Below the pieces are notes generated by a model, which was given only the letters and a program-made list of their open reading frames with translations, was not told the DNA's origin and did not search any database. A program made the translations under genes and the position numbers. From contig NZ_QJVJ01000009.1 in NCBI RefSeq assembly GCF_003217775.1, positions 310,001 through 374,000 of the forward strand: a stretch of 64,000 bases of DNA. The letters run 5' to 3'. Source of the stretch: Paenibacillus flagellatus (lineage in GTDB: Bacteria; Bacillota; Bacilli; Paenibacillales; NBRC-103111). The first letter of the stretch is position 1, and each line of letters begins with the position of its first letter. This document shows, in pieces, positions 32,676-40,771 of this stretch.

Positions 32676-33986
32676 TCAAGGCTTCGCCTGACCGGGAGTG
32701 CCTATCCTCGTTCGGATGGCTTCGACCGTGAGAGGCACGGGCGCACCGTCGCCTTCCTCGTCAACCTCCGTCTTTGTCGAAGGTCGGCTGCGGCGGCCCA
32801 GGGCAAGCTCGATCGCGTCGGCGTCCTTCAGCAAATGGCCGGTCAAAATACAGACCGCCGTCTCGTCCGGGTGAATCGTGCCGGCGGCGACAAGCCGGCG
32901 AAGCCCGGCGAGCGCGGCCGCCGAAGCGGGCTCGCAGCCGATGCCGCTGCGGTCGATCAGGCGCTTCGCTTCAAGGATGTCGGCGTCGGATACGGAGGCC
33001 GTCACGCCGTTGGCGCCATCGATCGCGAAGCGCAGCGCCTTTGCCCAGTTCGGCGGATGCCCGATGTTGAGCGCCGAAGCGACGGTACCGGGACGGGGCT
33101 CGGGGGTTAGCGTTCGGGCGTCCGCGGCCAGCATCCGGTGAAACGGGGAAGCCCCTTCCGCCTGCACGACGGCGATTCGCGGCACACGCTTGATCAGGCC
33201 GAGCCGGTGAAGCTCGAGCAGCCCTTTGCCGAGCGCGGAGGCGTTGCTCAAGGCGCCGCCCGGCACGACGACCCAGTCGGGCAGCGTCCAGCCGAGCTGG
33301 TGGGCAAGCTCGAAGACGATGCTTTTTTGCCCTTCGATGCGCAGCGGGTTGATCGAATTGCAGACGTACCAATCGAGCTCCTCGGCGTATCGGTCGAGAA
33401 ACCGGATGCCCTCGTCGTAGCCGCCCTCCGTTCGAATCAGCGTCGCCCCGTACGCTTCCGTTTGAAGCGCCTTGCTGCGGGATACGGAGCGGGCGGGCAG
33501 CAGCACGACCGATTCCGCTTCGGCGACGGCCGCATACATCGCCATCGAGGACGACGTGTTGCCGGTGGACGTGCAGGCGAAACGTCGGTAGCCGAGTGCG
33601 GCGCCGTGCGACACCGCGACGGTCATGCCGTTGTCCTTGAACGAGCCGCTCGGATTTTCGCTTTGCGCCTTCAGGAGCAGCCCGCGTACGCCGGCGTAGT
33701 GCCGGAGCGTTTCGCTGCCGCGGTACAGCCCCGTATTGCCCTCGTATTTCGTGACGATCGCTTCCGCCGGGAGCTCGGGATGGATAAGCTCTTTATACCG
33801 CCATACGCCCCCGGATAGCGGACTGTTCCGCTCGGACAGCCGTTCGTCGAACAGACGCTTCCATCGTTCGGGATCGGCGGAGCGGAAGTCGTGAACCGTA
33901 TCGAGCAAGCCGCCGCAGCGGCAGCGGTAGTGCGCTTTATCCGATACCGGATAAGAACGGGAGCAATCGATGCAGACGAATTTCAT
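32676..33986 (-). CDS. thrC: threonine synthase
   Basis: 436 residues. ATG 33986 starts the conserved N-terminus with a zinc-ribbon-like motif (CIDCSRSYP...CRCGG). PLP lysine Lys117 in NPSGSFKDNGM, phosphate-binding TSTGNTSSSMAMYA, and CNSINPLRIEGQKS. It converts O-phosphohomoserine to threonine. There is no ribosome site; instead a 15-codon upstream frame (ATG 34030, after AAAGGGGGA) ends with a stop that overlaps the thrC ATG (ATGA). The protein runs on beyond the usual end with a polar tail (SRPSTKTEVDEEGDGAP). Divergent from a LysR gene, which may regulate it. Confidence 0.88.
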   Translation of the reverse strand: MKFVCIDCSRSYPVSDKAHYRCRCGGLLDTVHDFRSADPERWKRLFDERLSERNSPLSGGVWRYKELIHPELPAEAIVTKYEGNTGLYRGSETLRHYAGVRGLLLKAQSENPSGSFKDNGMTVAVSHGAALGYRRFACTSTGNTSSSMAMYAAVAEAESVVLLPARSVSRSKALQTEAYGATLIRTEGGYDEGIRFLDRYAEELDWYVCNSINPLRIEGQKSIVFELAHQLGWTLPDWVVVPGGALSNASALGKGLLELHRLGLIKRVPRIAVVQAEGASPFHRMLAADARTLTPEPRPGTVASALNIGHPPNWAKALRFAIDGANGVTASVSDADILEAKRLIDRSGIGCEPASAAALAGLRRLVAAGTIHPDETAVCILTGHLLKDADAIELALGRRSRPSTKTEVDEEGDGAPVPLTVEAIRTRIGTPGQAKP

Positions 33987-34147
33987 TGGTTGCGGGCGCG
34001 CGTCCGGCAGCCGATGCCGTCGCGCTCCATTCCCCCTTTGCCGTTGTATGAGCAGCGCTGCAGCTTTAGAATAAAGGAGGAGTATTGATAAATCCAATAT
34101 ATGTTGTTTAGCTAATCATAAATCACGTTGATGAATGGGGTGTCGAG

Positions 34148-35071
34148 ATGAACCTGCATGCGTTCCGGTTGTTTCATGAAACGGTCGAGTGCGGAGGCGT
34201 GACGAAAGCGTCGGAGCGGCTGCGCATCAGCCAGCCGGCCGTGACGGCGCAGCTGCGCAATTTGGAGCGGGAGCTGGGCTTGACGCTGTTTCGCGCCAAA
34301 GGGAGAGGGCTTGCGCTGACGGAGGCGGGGGAGCGGCTCGCGGCGGAGGCGAGGCGGCTTTTCGCGCTGGAGCGCGATATCGAGCGGGAGGCGGAACGGA
34401 TCCGGCTCGGGGAGACCGGAACGCTCCGCATCGCGGCGACGTACGTGCCGGCCCATATGCTGCTGCCGGCATGGATTGCGCCGTTCAAGCGGGCCCATCC
34501 CGACGTGAATATCGTGCTGACGACGGTCAATTCGCTCGCCGCCTTCGACCTGCTGCTTCATTACGAGGCGGATTTGGCCGTCGCCGGGGGAGGGAGGGAG
34601 CTTCCTGCGGGGCTTGCGTATGAACCGCTGCTGCGGGACGAGCTGCGCTTCATCGTGCCGGCCGGCCATCCGCTGGCGGACCGCACCGTGACGCTCGCCC
34701 GCCTGTTCGCGGAGCCGTTCGTCGTGCGGGAGCAGGGCAGCTCCGGCCGCGAGACGCTGACGGCGCTGTGCCGGATGTACGGCGTCGCGGCTCCCGCCGT
34801 CGGGCTGACCTGCAGCGGCACGGGCGAGACGATTCGGGCGGTGGCGGCCGGCTACGGGGCGGCGCTCGTCTCCGCGCTCGAAGTCCGGGACAGCGTCCGC
34901 CGAGGCGAAGTGGCGGTGGTCGAGGCGGAGGGCGTCCGGCTGCCGAACCCGATCGGGCTGTACCGGCGCCAGGACGACCCGCTGCCGCCGACGGCCGATC
35001 GGTTCGCCCGCTGGATCGCCGAAACGCGCGGGAGTCCGACGGCGGCCGGGGAACGGGCGGAAGGCGATTGA
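34148..35071 (+). CDS. LysR-family transcriptional regulator
   Basis: 307 residues. LysR helix-turn-helix at residues 1-60 (LHAFRLFHETVECGGVTKAS, LRISQPAVTAQLRNLEREL), then the periplasmic-binding-like effector domain (TGTLRIAATYVPAHMLLPAW, DLAVAGGGRELP, SSGRETLTAL). Start ATG 34148; the ribosome site is weak (GGGG 8-11 nt upstream). Divergent from thrC with 161 bp between the starts, the classical LysR arrangement, so it may control thrC as well as itself. Ligand unknown. Confidence 0.9.
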   Translation: MNLHAFRLFHETVECGGVTKASERLRISQPAVTAQLRNLERELGLTLFRAKGRGLALTEAGERLAAEARRLFALERDIEREAERIRLGETGTLRIAATYVPAHMLLPAWIAPFKRAHPDVNIVLTTVNSLAAFDLLLHYEADLAVAGGGRELPAGLAYEPLLRDELRFIVPAGHPLADRTVTLARLFAEPFVVREQGSSGRETLTALCRMYGVAAPAVGLTCSGTGETIRAVAAGYGAALVSALEVRDSVRRGEVAVVEAEGVRLPNPIGLYRRQDDPLPPTADRFARWIAETRGSPTAAGERAEGD

Positions 35072-35139
35072 GGCAAAGATAGAGGAAGAACGGCAGGCAG
35101 ACGCCCGTTTCGGGAACGCTACCATCAACCGCATTGGAA

Positions 35140-35224
35140 GATTGGTGCAACCAACAATCATCGATTGCACCAATCGAGGGGAAGCGATTTGTTCTGTTCC
35201 CGGCCTGCGCGCCGGGCTTATAAT
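35140..35224 (+). promoter_or_regulatory. palindromic operator and promoter of the PRD-regulated operon
   Basis: Inverted repeat with perfect 11-bp arms GATTGGTGCAA (35140-35150) and TTGCACCAATC (35165-35175), 14-bp centre. A perfect TATAAT -10 lies at 35219-35224 but the -35 region (GTTCCC) is poor, as expected for an activator-dependent promoter with the activator site about 20 bp upstream of the -35. Confidence 0.75.
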
Positions 35225-35259
35225 TTGGTCATAAACGACACGGATCGGAGGCGAAGTCG

Positions 35260-37236
35260 ATGGCGCTGCACGCGCGCGAGAGAGAGGTGCTGCTCGTATT
35301 GGCCGAAGCGGAGCAGCCCGTCAAGATCAAGCAGCTCGCCGAACGGTTCGGCGTCAGCCTGCGGACGATCAAATACGACCTTGAGCGGATCCGCGAGCGG
35401 CTTGCCGGCACGTCGGCGGAGCTCGTCTCGCGGACGAACCGGGGCGTTTGGCTCGAGGCCGACGCCGACGCGAGGCGCCGGCTGCGCGAAGCCGTGGCGG
35501 CCGAGGAGGCCGCGTCGGTCGCGACCGCCTCGGAGCGGCAGACGCGGCTCGTGCTCGCGCTGATCGCGCATCGCGGCTTCGTGACGCTGGAGCAGCTGGC
35601 GGAGACGGTGCAGGCGAGCCGCAATACGGTGCTGGCCGACCTGCATAAGGCCGAGGAGATGATCGGCGGCTGGAACGTCGATTTGGAGCGGGAGTCCGGC
35701 AAAGGCATCCGGCTTGCCGGAGCGGAAGCCGACAAGCGCCGGCTGCTGCAGGCGACCGTCGAGTCGACGCTGACCGGCAGCGAGATGCTTCGCATCGTGC
35801 AGGACTTGTGGCAGGACGCGCCGCTGCAGCGGGATATCGGACGCAAGCTGGAGTCGTCGCTACTCGGCCGGACGGATATGGAGCGAATTCGCATCGTCGC
35901 GGGCGGCCTTATCCGGGTATGGCGCAAGCGGACCGGCAAAGACGTGCCGGACGAAGAGGCGATCGGCGTCCTGTTCCGGCTCGCGATCGCCGTGAAGCGG
36001 CTGCGGGAAGGCCGGCCGCTGCCGCGCGAGAGCGGAGAATGGCTAAAGGAACGGCTGCCTGCGGCCGGACCGGAGGCGGAAGCGGCCGCGGTCTGCCTGC
36101 GACGGATCGGTGAAGCGCTCGGAGAGCTGCTGGGCGGCGGAGAAAGCGCTGCCGAGCCGTACGCGCCGGAGGCGGAGGCCGCCTTCGTTCTCCTTCCGCT
36201 CATGCCGGCGGAGCCGGATAGCTCGCCGGAGCAGCAAAGCCGGCGGGCGGAGCTGGCCGCTTACGTTCGTCGGCTCGTCGGCCTGCTCGCCGTGCGGACG
36301 GGAATGCCGCTCGATCGGGACGGCGAGCTGTTCGCAGGACTGCTCGCCCATCTCGCCCGGAAGGCCGGCCGGAAGCGGCTCGGCGTCGACGATCCCCGCC
36401 CGCTTGCCGCGGACATCGCCCGAAGCTACCCGGAGCTGCTCGAAGCCGTCCGGGAAGCCGGGGAGCGGCTCGAGGGCGAGTCCGGCTTCCGGCTAAGCGA
36501 GAGCGATGCGGCGTACCTCGTCCTGCACGTGCAGGCGGCGGTCGAGCGCGAGCGCGAAACGGTCCGCTTCCGGGCCGTCGTCGTATGCGGCACGGGGAAA
36601 GGAACGGCCCGCTTTTTGCGCACTTTGATCCAGAATCGGGTGCGGACGATCGAGGTGGCGGAATGCTGCTCCGTATCCGAGGCGGAGAAGGCGGTCGCGC
36701 GGACGGGAGCGGATTTGGCGATCAGCGTGCTGCCGATGCGGCTCCCCGTTCCGGTCGTCAAGGTCAATCCGATCCCGACTCGGGAAGACGTCGAGGCGAT
36801 ACGCGCTTGTCTCGACCGGATTTCGTCCGCCCGAGGAGCGAAGGGCGCTATCTCCCTTGGGGAGGAAGGGCCGGAATCGGCCGAGCCTCGTCCTTTCGCC
36901 GAGTCGCTCCGGCGGTTGGATCCGGCCGTCTGGCCGGAAGCCGAGCAGCTCGCCCGCGAGCTGACGATCCGCGGCTTCGAGCTGACGCAAGCGGTGCTCG
37001 ACCGGTTCAAGCCGATGCTTACGGACGCGACGGCGGCGGGGCTGTCGCTCCACCTGCTGTTGATGGTGCAGCGTCTGGCATTCGGGCACCCGTACGAGGA
37101 GCCGGCCGACGGCCGGCCGCCGCTTTCCGCGCAGGAGACGGAATGGCGGAAGGCTCTTGCGGAGCTGTTCCGCGAATACGGACTGCCCGCGGCGGAGAGC
37201 GAATGGCGGGCGATCATGCGGTATTTTCAAACGTAA
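35260..37236 (+). CDS. PTS-regulated transcriptional activator (HTH, PRD, EIIB-like)
   Basis: 658 residues; ATG 35260 with GGAGG upstream. Domains: HTH_11 (KIKQLAERFGVSLRTIKYDL, residues 20-45), a second Mga-like HTH (VTLEQLAETVQASRNTVLAD), two PRDs (about 170-430) with candidate phospho-His, an EIIB-Gat-like domain with Cys443 in VVCGTGKGTARFL, and a C-terminal helical part. Such LicR/MtlR-type activators are switched by phosphorylation from HPr and EII proteins. First gene of the operon, so it probably activates itself and the following genes through the palindrome at 35140-35175. Confidence 0.9.
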   Translation: MALHAREREVLLVLAEAEQPVKIKQLAERFGVSLRTIKYDLERIRERLAGTSAELVSRTNRGVWLEADADARRRLREAVAAEEAASVATASERQTRLVLALIAHRGFVTLEQLAETVQASRNTVLADLHKAEEMIGGWNVDLERESGKGIRLAGAEADKRRLLQATVESTLTGSEMLRIVQDLWQDAPLQRDIGRKLESSLLGRTDMERIRIVAGGLIRVWRKRTGKDVPDEEAIGVLFRLAIAVKRLREGRPLPRESGEWLKERLPAAGPEAEAAAVCLRRIGEALGELLGGGESAAEPYAPEAEAAFVLLPLMPAEPDSSPEQQSRRAELAAYVRRLVGLLAVRTGMPLDRDGELFAGLLAHLARKAGRKRLGVDDPRPLAADIARSYPELLEAVREAGERLEGESGFRLSESDAAYLVLHVQAAVERERETVRFRAVVVCGTGKGTARFLRTLIQNRVRTIEVAECCSVSEAEKAVARTGADLAISVLPMRLPVPVVKVNPIPTREDVEAIRACLDRISSARGAKGAISLGEEGPESAEPRPFAESLRRLDPAVWPEAEQLARELTIRGFELTQAVLDRFKPMLTDATAAGLSLHLLLMVQRLAFGHPYEEPADGRPPLSAQETEWRKALAELFREYGLPAAESEWRAIMRYFQT

Positions 37237-37259
37237 TGGAGAGGGAGAGGGAAGTCATC

Positions 37260-38414
37260 ATGGCCAAAACCGTCATCGTCCGGAACGGAACGATACTCGA
37301 TCCGTCCCAGGGGATACATGGCATTGCGGACTTATGGATACGCGACGGCCGCTTCGCGGGCATATTCGGGAAGGACGAAGCGCCCGCCCGCGAGGCGATT
37401 GGGGAAACGACGGACGAGAAGGAAGAAATCGACGCCGCCGGCTGTCTCGTGACGCCGGGCTGGATCGATATCCATGCGCATCTGTTCCCGCAGCGGGCGG
37501 TACTCGGCATCGAGGCCGAACGCGTCGGCGTCCGGCAAGGCGTTACGACGCTCGTCGACGCGGGAAGCGCGGGCGCCGCCTATTACCGGCAATTCGCGGA
37601 CGAAGTCGTCGCCACGAGCGTTACCGGGGTGCTCGCTTGGCTGAACATCGCCGAGCAGGGGCTGTGCGAAGGACGATCGGAGCTGGCGGACTTGGCGCGC
37701 CTCGACGTCGGCCGAGCGGTCGAGCTCGTCCGGTCCGAGCCGTCGATCGTCGGCATCAAGGCGAGGATGAGCGGCTCCGTCGTCCGCGACAACGGGCTGC
37801 GCCCGCTCGAGCTCGCGAAGGAAGCGTCCCGGGCGGCCGGCGTACCGGTCATGGTGCATATCGGCAACGCGCCGCCTCGGCTCGGCGACGTGCTGAGCTT
37901 GCTGGAGGCGGGCGACGTCGTGACGCACGCGTTTCACGGCAAGGCGGGAGGCATGTTCGACGACGAAGGCCGTCTTATCCCGGAGGGGGAGGCGGCGCTC
38001 GCCCGCGGCGTCAAATTCGACATCGGCCACGGAAGCGCCAGCTTCAGCTTCCGGACGATGCGCAAGGCGCTGGACGCGGGACTCGGCGGCTACACCGTCA
38101 GCACCGACATTTACAGCAAAAACGTCGAAGAAGGTCCGGTATACAGCTTGGCGGTGACGATGTCGAAGCTGCTCGCGCTGGGCGTCGCCCCGGAACGGGT
38201 TGTGGAGGCGGCGACGAGCTTGCCGGCGGCCGTATTGGGCCGAAGCGGCACGTTAGGTACGCTGCGGACCGGAGCGGCCGCCGACGTGACGATCGCGCTG
38301 CTGGCGGAGAAGGTGACGGAATTCGTCGACTCGGAAGGGGAACGGTTGACCGGCTCGCGGCTGCTGGAGCCGCTATGGGCCATCAAGGGAGGAGTGAGCT
38401 GCCGATGCGGATAG
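37260..38414 (+). CDS. amidohydrolase / deacetylase metallohydrolase
   Basis: 384 residues; ATG 37260 after GGGAGAGGG, 23 bp from the regulator stop. Amidohydrolase superfamily with a binuclear metal site: His72 and His74 (DIHAHLF), carboxylated-type Lys167 (GIKARMSG), His200 (VMVHIGNAPP), His223 (THAFHGKAGG) and Asp283 (STDIYS). It belongs to the deacetylase-type branch found beside DgaE homologues, which removes an acyl group from N-acyl amino acids or amino acids of sugar type. I infer that it deacylates the amino-sugar acid used by the operon. Overlaps the next gene by 10 bp. Confidence 0.87.
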   Translation: MAKTVIVRNGTILDPSQGIHGIADLWIRDGRFAGIFGKDEAPAREAIGETTDEKEEIDAAGCLVTPGWIDIHAHLFPQRAVLGIEAERVGVRQGVTTLVDAGSAGAAYYRQFADEVVATSVTGVLAWLNIAEQGLCEGRSELADLARLDVGRAVELVRSEPSIVGIKARMSGSVVRDNGLRPLELAKEASRAAGVPVMVHIGNAPPRLGDVLSLLEAGDVVTHAFHGKAGGMFDDEGRLIPEGEAALARGVKFDIGHGSASFSFRTMRKALDAGLGGYTVSTDIYSKNVEEGPVYSLAVTMSKLLALGVAPERVVEAATSLPAAVLGRSGTLGTLRTGAAADVTIALLAEKVTEFVDSEGERLTGSRLLEPLWAIKGGVSCRCG

Positions 38415-38773
38415 AAGAGAGGACGGAGGCGGTCGCGGATATTGTAAGCCGCTTGGACGCCGAGCCGGGGGAAAAGGAGCTCGTCGCCTCGCTGCTGCAC
38501 GATACGCTGCGGGCGGCCGCCGATGCCGGCGTGGCGCTGACGCCGGAGCAGCGTCTCGGCGTCGGGACGCATATGCTGGCCGCGGTTCGCCGCGGTGCGA
38601 GCCGCGAGGTGCTGCCGCCCGTCGGGACGGATACGCTCGAGCAGGTGTCGAGGACCGCTTTGGACTTGAGCCGGAGCATTCTGGAGCCGTTCGCCGCGGC
38701 GCAGGGGTACGAGTGGAACGATACGGAAGTGCTGCTGCTTGCGGTTCATTTCGAAGCGGCGATGGAAGGGTAA
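38405..38773 (+). CDS. stand-alone PRD-domain protein
   Basis: 122 residues; ATG 38405 with GGGAGGAG upstream, inside the 3' end of the amidohydrolase gene. The whole protein is one PRD (PTS regulation domain): an N-terminal helix pair, LTPEQRLGVGTHMLAAVRRG with a candidate phospho-His near 60, and LLLAVHFEAAMEG with another His near the end. No DNA-binding domain. Such free PRDs are found in the same clusters elsewhere; here it could accept phosphate from the operon's HPr and act as a regulator or an EIIA-like carrier (inference). Confidence 0.75.
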   Translation: MRIEERTEAVADIVSRLDAEPGEKELVASLLHDTLRAAADAGVALTPEQRLGVGTHMLAAVRRGASREVLPPVGTDTLEQVSRTALDLSRSILEPFAAAQGYEWNDTEVLLLAVHFEAAMEG

Positions 38774-38897
38774 GGAGCGGACGCGGCTAGCAAAGCGGAA
38801 CGCGGTTCGCTCGCGATTTCGATTCGTTTCAAGTTCGTTTGCGGTATCGATTGAGCTTGCGACTTCGACTACGATCAGGATTACGGAGGGATACGAT

Positions 38898-39263
38898 ATG
38901 GAACAACAGGTGAAGGTTGTCATCGGCGACCGGCTCGGCAAAGGGCAAAATGTCGCCAAAGGCGTCGAGGCGGCCGGCGGCATCGCCATCGTCATACCCG
39001 GCGTCGGCGCGGACATGAAGCTTGGCGACGTGATGCACAAGGAAAACGCCGATTTCGGCATTTCGTTTTGCGGCAGCGGGGGAGCGGGCGCCATTACGGC
39101 GCAGACGAAGTACAAGTACCCGGCCGAATACGGCCTGCGTTCGGTGGAGCAGGGGCTGACGGCGATCAAGGCGGGCAAGAAGGTGCTCGGCTACGGATTT
39201 ATGGATACGGAGGAGCTCGGGCGCCGGTTGACGGAGCAATTCATCCAAGCCAAAAGGGGTTGA
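38898..39263 (+). CDS. glycine-rich SFCGS-family protein
   Basis: 121 residues; ATG 38898 with GGAGGG upstream. Recognised by ADFGISFCGSGGAGAITA (Cys58), the motif naming the SFCGS family. The fold looks like a small alpha/beta protein with an N-terminal strand VKVVIGDRLGKGQNVAKG. The Cys-Gly-Ser-Gly-Gly-Ala loop resembles the phosphocysteine loop of PTS EIIB proteins (Cys-x-x-Gly-x-Gly), which is suggestive but unproven. Always seen with DUF4310/DUF4311; soluble partner of the membrane pair. Confidence 0.82.
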   Translation: MEQQVKVVIGDRLGKGQNVAKGVEAAGGIAIVIPGVGADMKLGDVMHKENADFGISFCGSGGAGAITAQTKYKYPAEYGLRSVEQGLTAIKAGKKVLGYGFMDTEELGRRLTEQFIQAKRG

Positions 39264-39273
39264 CATCCTCGCC

Positions 39274-40068
39274 ATGGAATTCGCCGAATTTGTGTTGAAA
39301 TCGCTTGCCGTCGGGGCGCTGGCCGGCTTTGGGCTGGGGGCGGGCATCGCCCGCATGTTCCACGTCCCGGACGTGCAGGGCATGGGCGCGTTCCGCGCGA
39401 TGGGCGAGCTGAACGCCTGCGAGGGCAGCGCGAAGGCGCACGCGAAGTACGGCTTGACGTACTTCGTGTCGTCGCTCTTGACCGTCCTCGGGACGGGGGC
39501 GCTGACGCAGGACGTGAACAGCCGCACCGTGCCGCATTGGGCGGCGGCGATCTTGTTCAAGCGGCGAGGCGAGCCGGAGGAGGCGCTGTACGACCCGCGC
39601 CGGATGGCGATCGCGGGCGCGCTGCTCGGCATGATAGTGGTGGCCGTTTTGAACGGCGCTTACTGGCTGCTGCCGCAGGCGACGAAGGATGTCGCGGAAG
39701 CGGTGCTCGTGCCGGCCGCCCGCTGGTTCGTCCATCCGGTCATGCCGGCGATCTTTTGGCTGGCGGCGATGGATGCGGGCAAGCGGACCGGCGTATGGGC
39801 GACCGCGCTCGGCGGCGTGTCGCATTTCGTGCTCGGCAATGCGGTGCCCGGCATCATGCTCGGCATTTTCGTCGGCAAGCGGGCCGAGGATATCGGCTGG
39901 AACCGCGCGACGATCGTCTGGGTAACACTCATTATCGCGGCGCTGCTGACGATCGGGTTCGTACGCGAAATCGACCTGCAGCTGCTGCGGGACATGAAGG
40001 CGACGGCGCCGTCGTGGCTGACGGGCCTGCACGAATGGATCGGAACCGGGGGAGGGGAGCGCCGATGA
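39274..40068 (+). CDS. DUF4311 membrane protein
   Basis: 264 residues with about six membrane helices; ATG 39274, 10 bp after the SFCGS stop, with only a weak AGGGG ribosome site, so possibly coupled to it. Family traits: SLAVGALAGFGLGAGIARMF, HVPDVQGMGAFRAMGELNAC, a conserved loop FKRRGEPEEALYDPRRMAIA, and HPVMPAIFWLAAMDAGKRTG. The small-residue-rich helices resemble a transport channel. Proposed EIIC-like subunit of the operon's permease (inference). Confidence 0.82.
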   Translation: MEFAEFVLKSLAVGALAGFGLGAGIARMFHVPDVQGMGAFRAMGELNACEGSAKAHAKYGLTYFVSSLLTVLGTGALTQDVNSRTVPHWAAAILFKRRGEPEEALYDPRRMAIAGALLGMIVVAVLNGAYWLLPQATKDVAEAVLVPAARWFVHPVMPAIFWLAAMDAGKRTGVWATALGGVSHFVLGNAVPGIMLGIFVGKRAEDIGWNRATIVWVTLIIAALLTIGFVREIDLQLLRDMKATAPSWLTGLHEWIGTGGGERR

Positions 40069-40715
40069 GCGGCAAAACGGGATTTTGGTACGCCAACTGG
40101 GCGTTCCCGCTGTTCACCGCGATCATGGCGGCCGGCGTATTCGCCGGGACGCATCTGTACTACACCGCCCATACGGGCGTATTCAACGAAGTATCGGCGG
40201 TCGCGATGCTGACCGCGGCGCTGCACGGCGGCGGCTACGGCGCGGCGGCGGCCTACGGCATCAGCTTCATGCTGGCGCGCGTGTTCGAAGGCTCGCTGAC
40301 CGGCGTGCTCGATATCGGCGGCGGCATGCAGACCGGCATCGGCATCGGCATCCCGGCGCTGCTGCTCGGCGCCGGCGTCACCGCGCCGCTGGCGTCGTTC
40401 CCGCTCGCGCTGCTGACGGGCGCGCTGCTCGGTCTCGCCGTCGGCGCGGCCGTGCTCTGGCTGCGCGCGCGGTCGCAGCGGCCCGACGCGGCGCCATCGG
40501 CGTCGACGTACGGCTCCGACGTCATCATCGGCGCCGGCAACTCGGCCGCCCGCTTCCTCGGGCCGCTCGTCGTCGCCTCGGCGCTCATGACGTCGATTCC
40601 GGTCGGCCTCGGCGCGCTCGCCGGCGCCATCGCGTTTTACTTGTGGGATAAACCGGTCGCCGCGGGCGCCATCCTCGGCGCGCTGGTGCTGGGGACGATT
40701 TTCCCGGTCGGGTGA
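40065..40715 (+). CDS. DUF4310 membrane protein
   Basis: 216 residues; ATG 40065 overlaps the DUF4311 stop by 4 bp (ATGA). About six helices: NWAFPLFTAIMAAGVFAGTH, a conserved loop HTGVFNEVSAVAMLTAALHG, GGGMQTGIGIGIPALLLGAG, the soluble loop with YGSDVIIGAGNSAARFLG, and a C-terminal pair. Very rich in Gly and Ala. Always paired with DUF4311. Proposed second membrane subunit of an unrecognised permease. Confidence 0.82.
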   Translation: MSGKTGFWYANWAFPLFTAIMAAGVFAGTHLYYTAHTGVFNEVSAVAMLTAALHGGGYGAAAAYGISFMLARVFEGSLTGVLDIGGGMQTGIGIGIPALLLGAGVTAPLASFPLALLTGALLGLAVGAAVLWLRARSQRPDAAPSASTYGSDVIIGAGNSAARFLGPLVVASALMTSIPVGLGALAGAIAFYLWDKPVAAGAILGALVLGTIFPVG

Positions 40716-40771
40716 CCGCAAGCGCCGCCGGACGCATATAATCCAAACCAATCCTTTGGGAGGTGCTCTCC

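Noticed and set aside
33987-34147. T-box or threonine leader upstream of thrC
   Set aside because: The region is short and lacks T-box conserved blocks, a terminator and a run of Thr codons.
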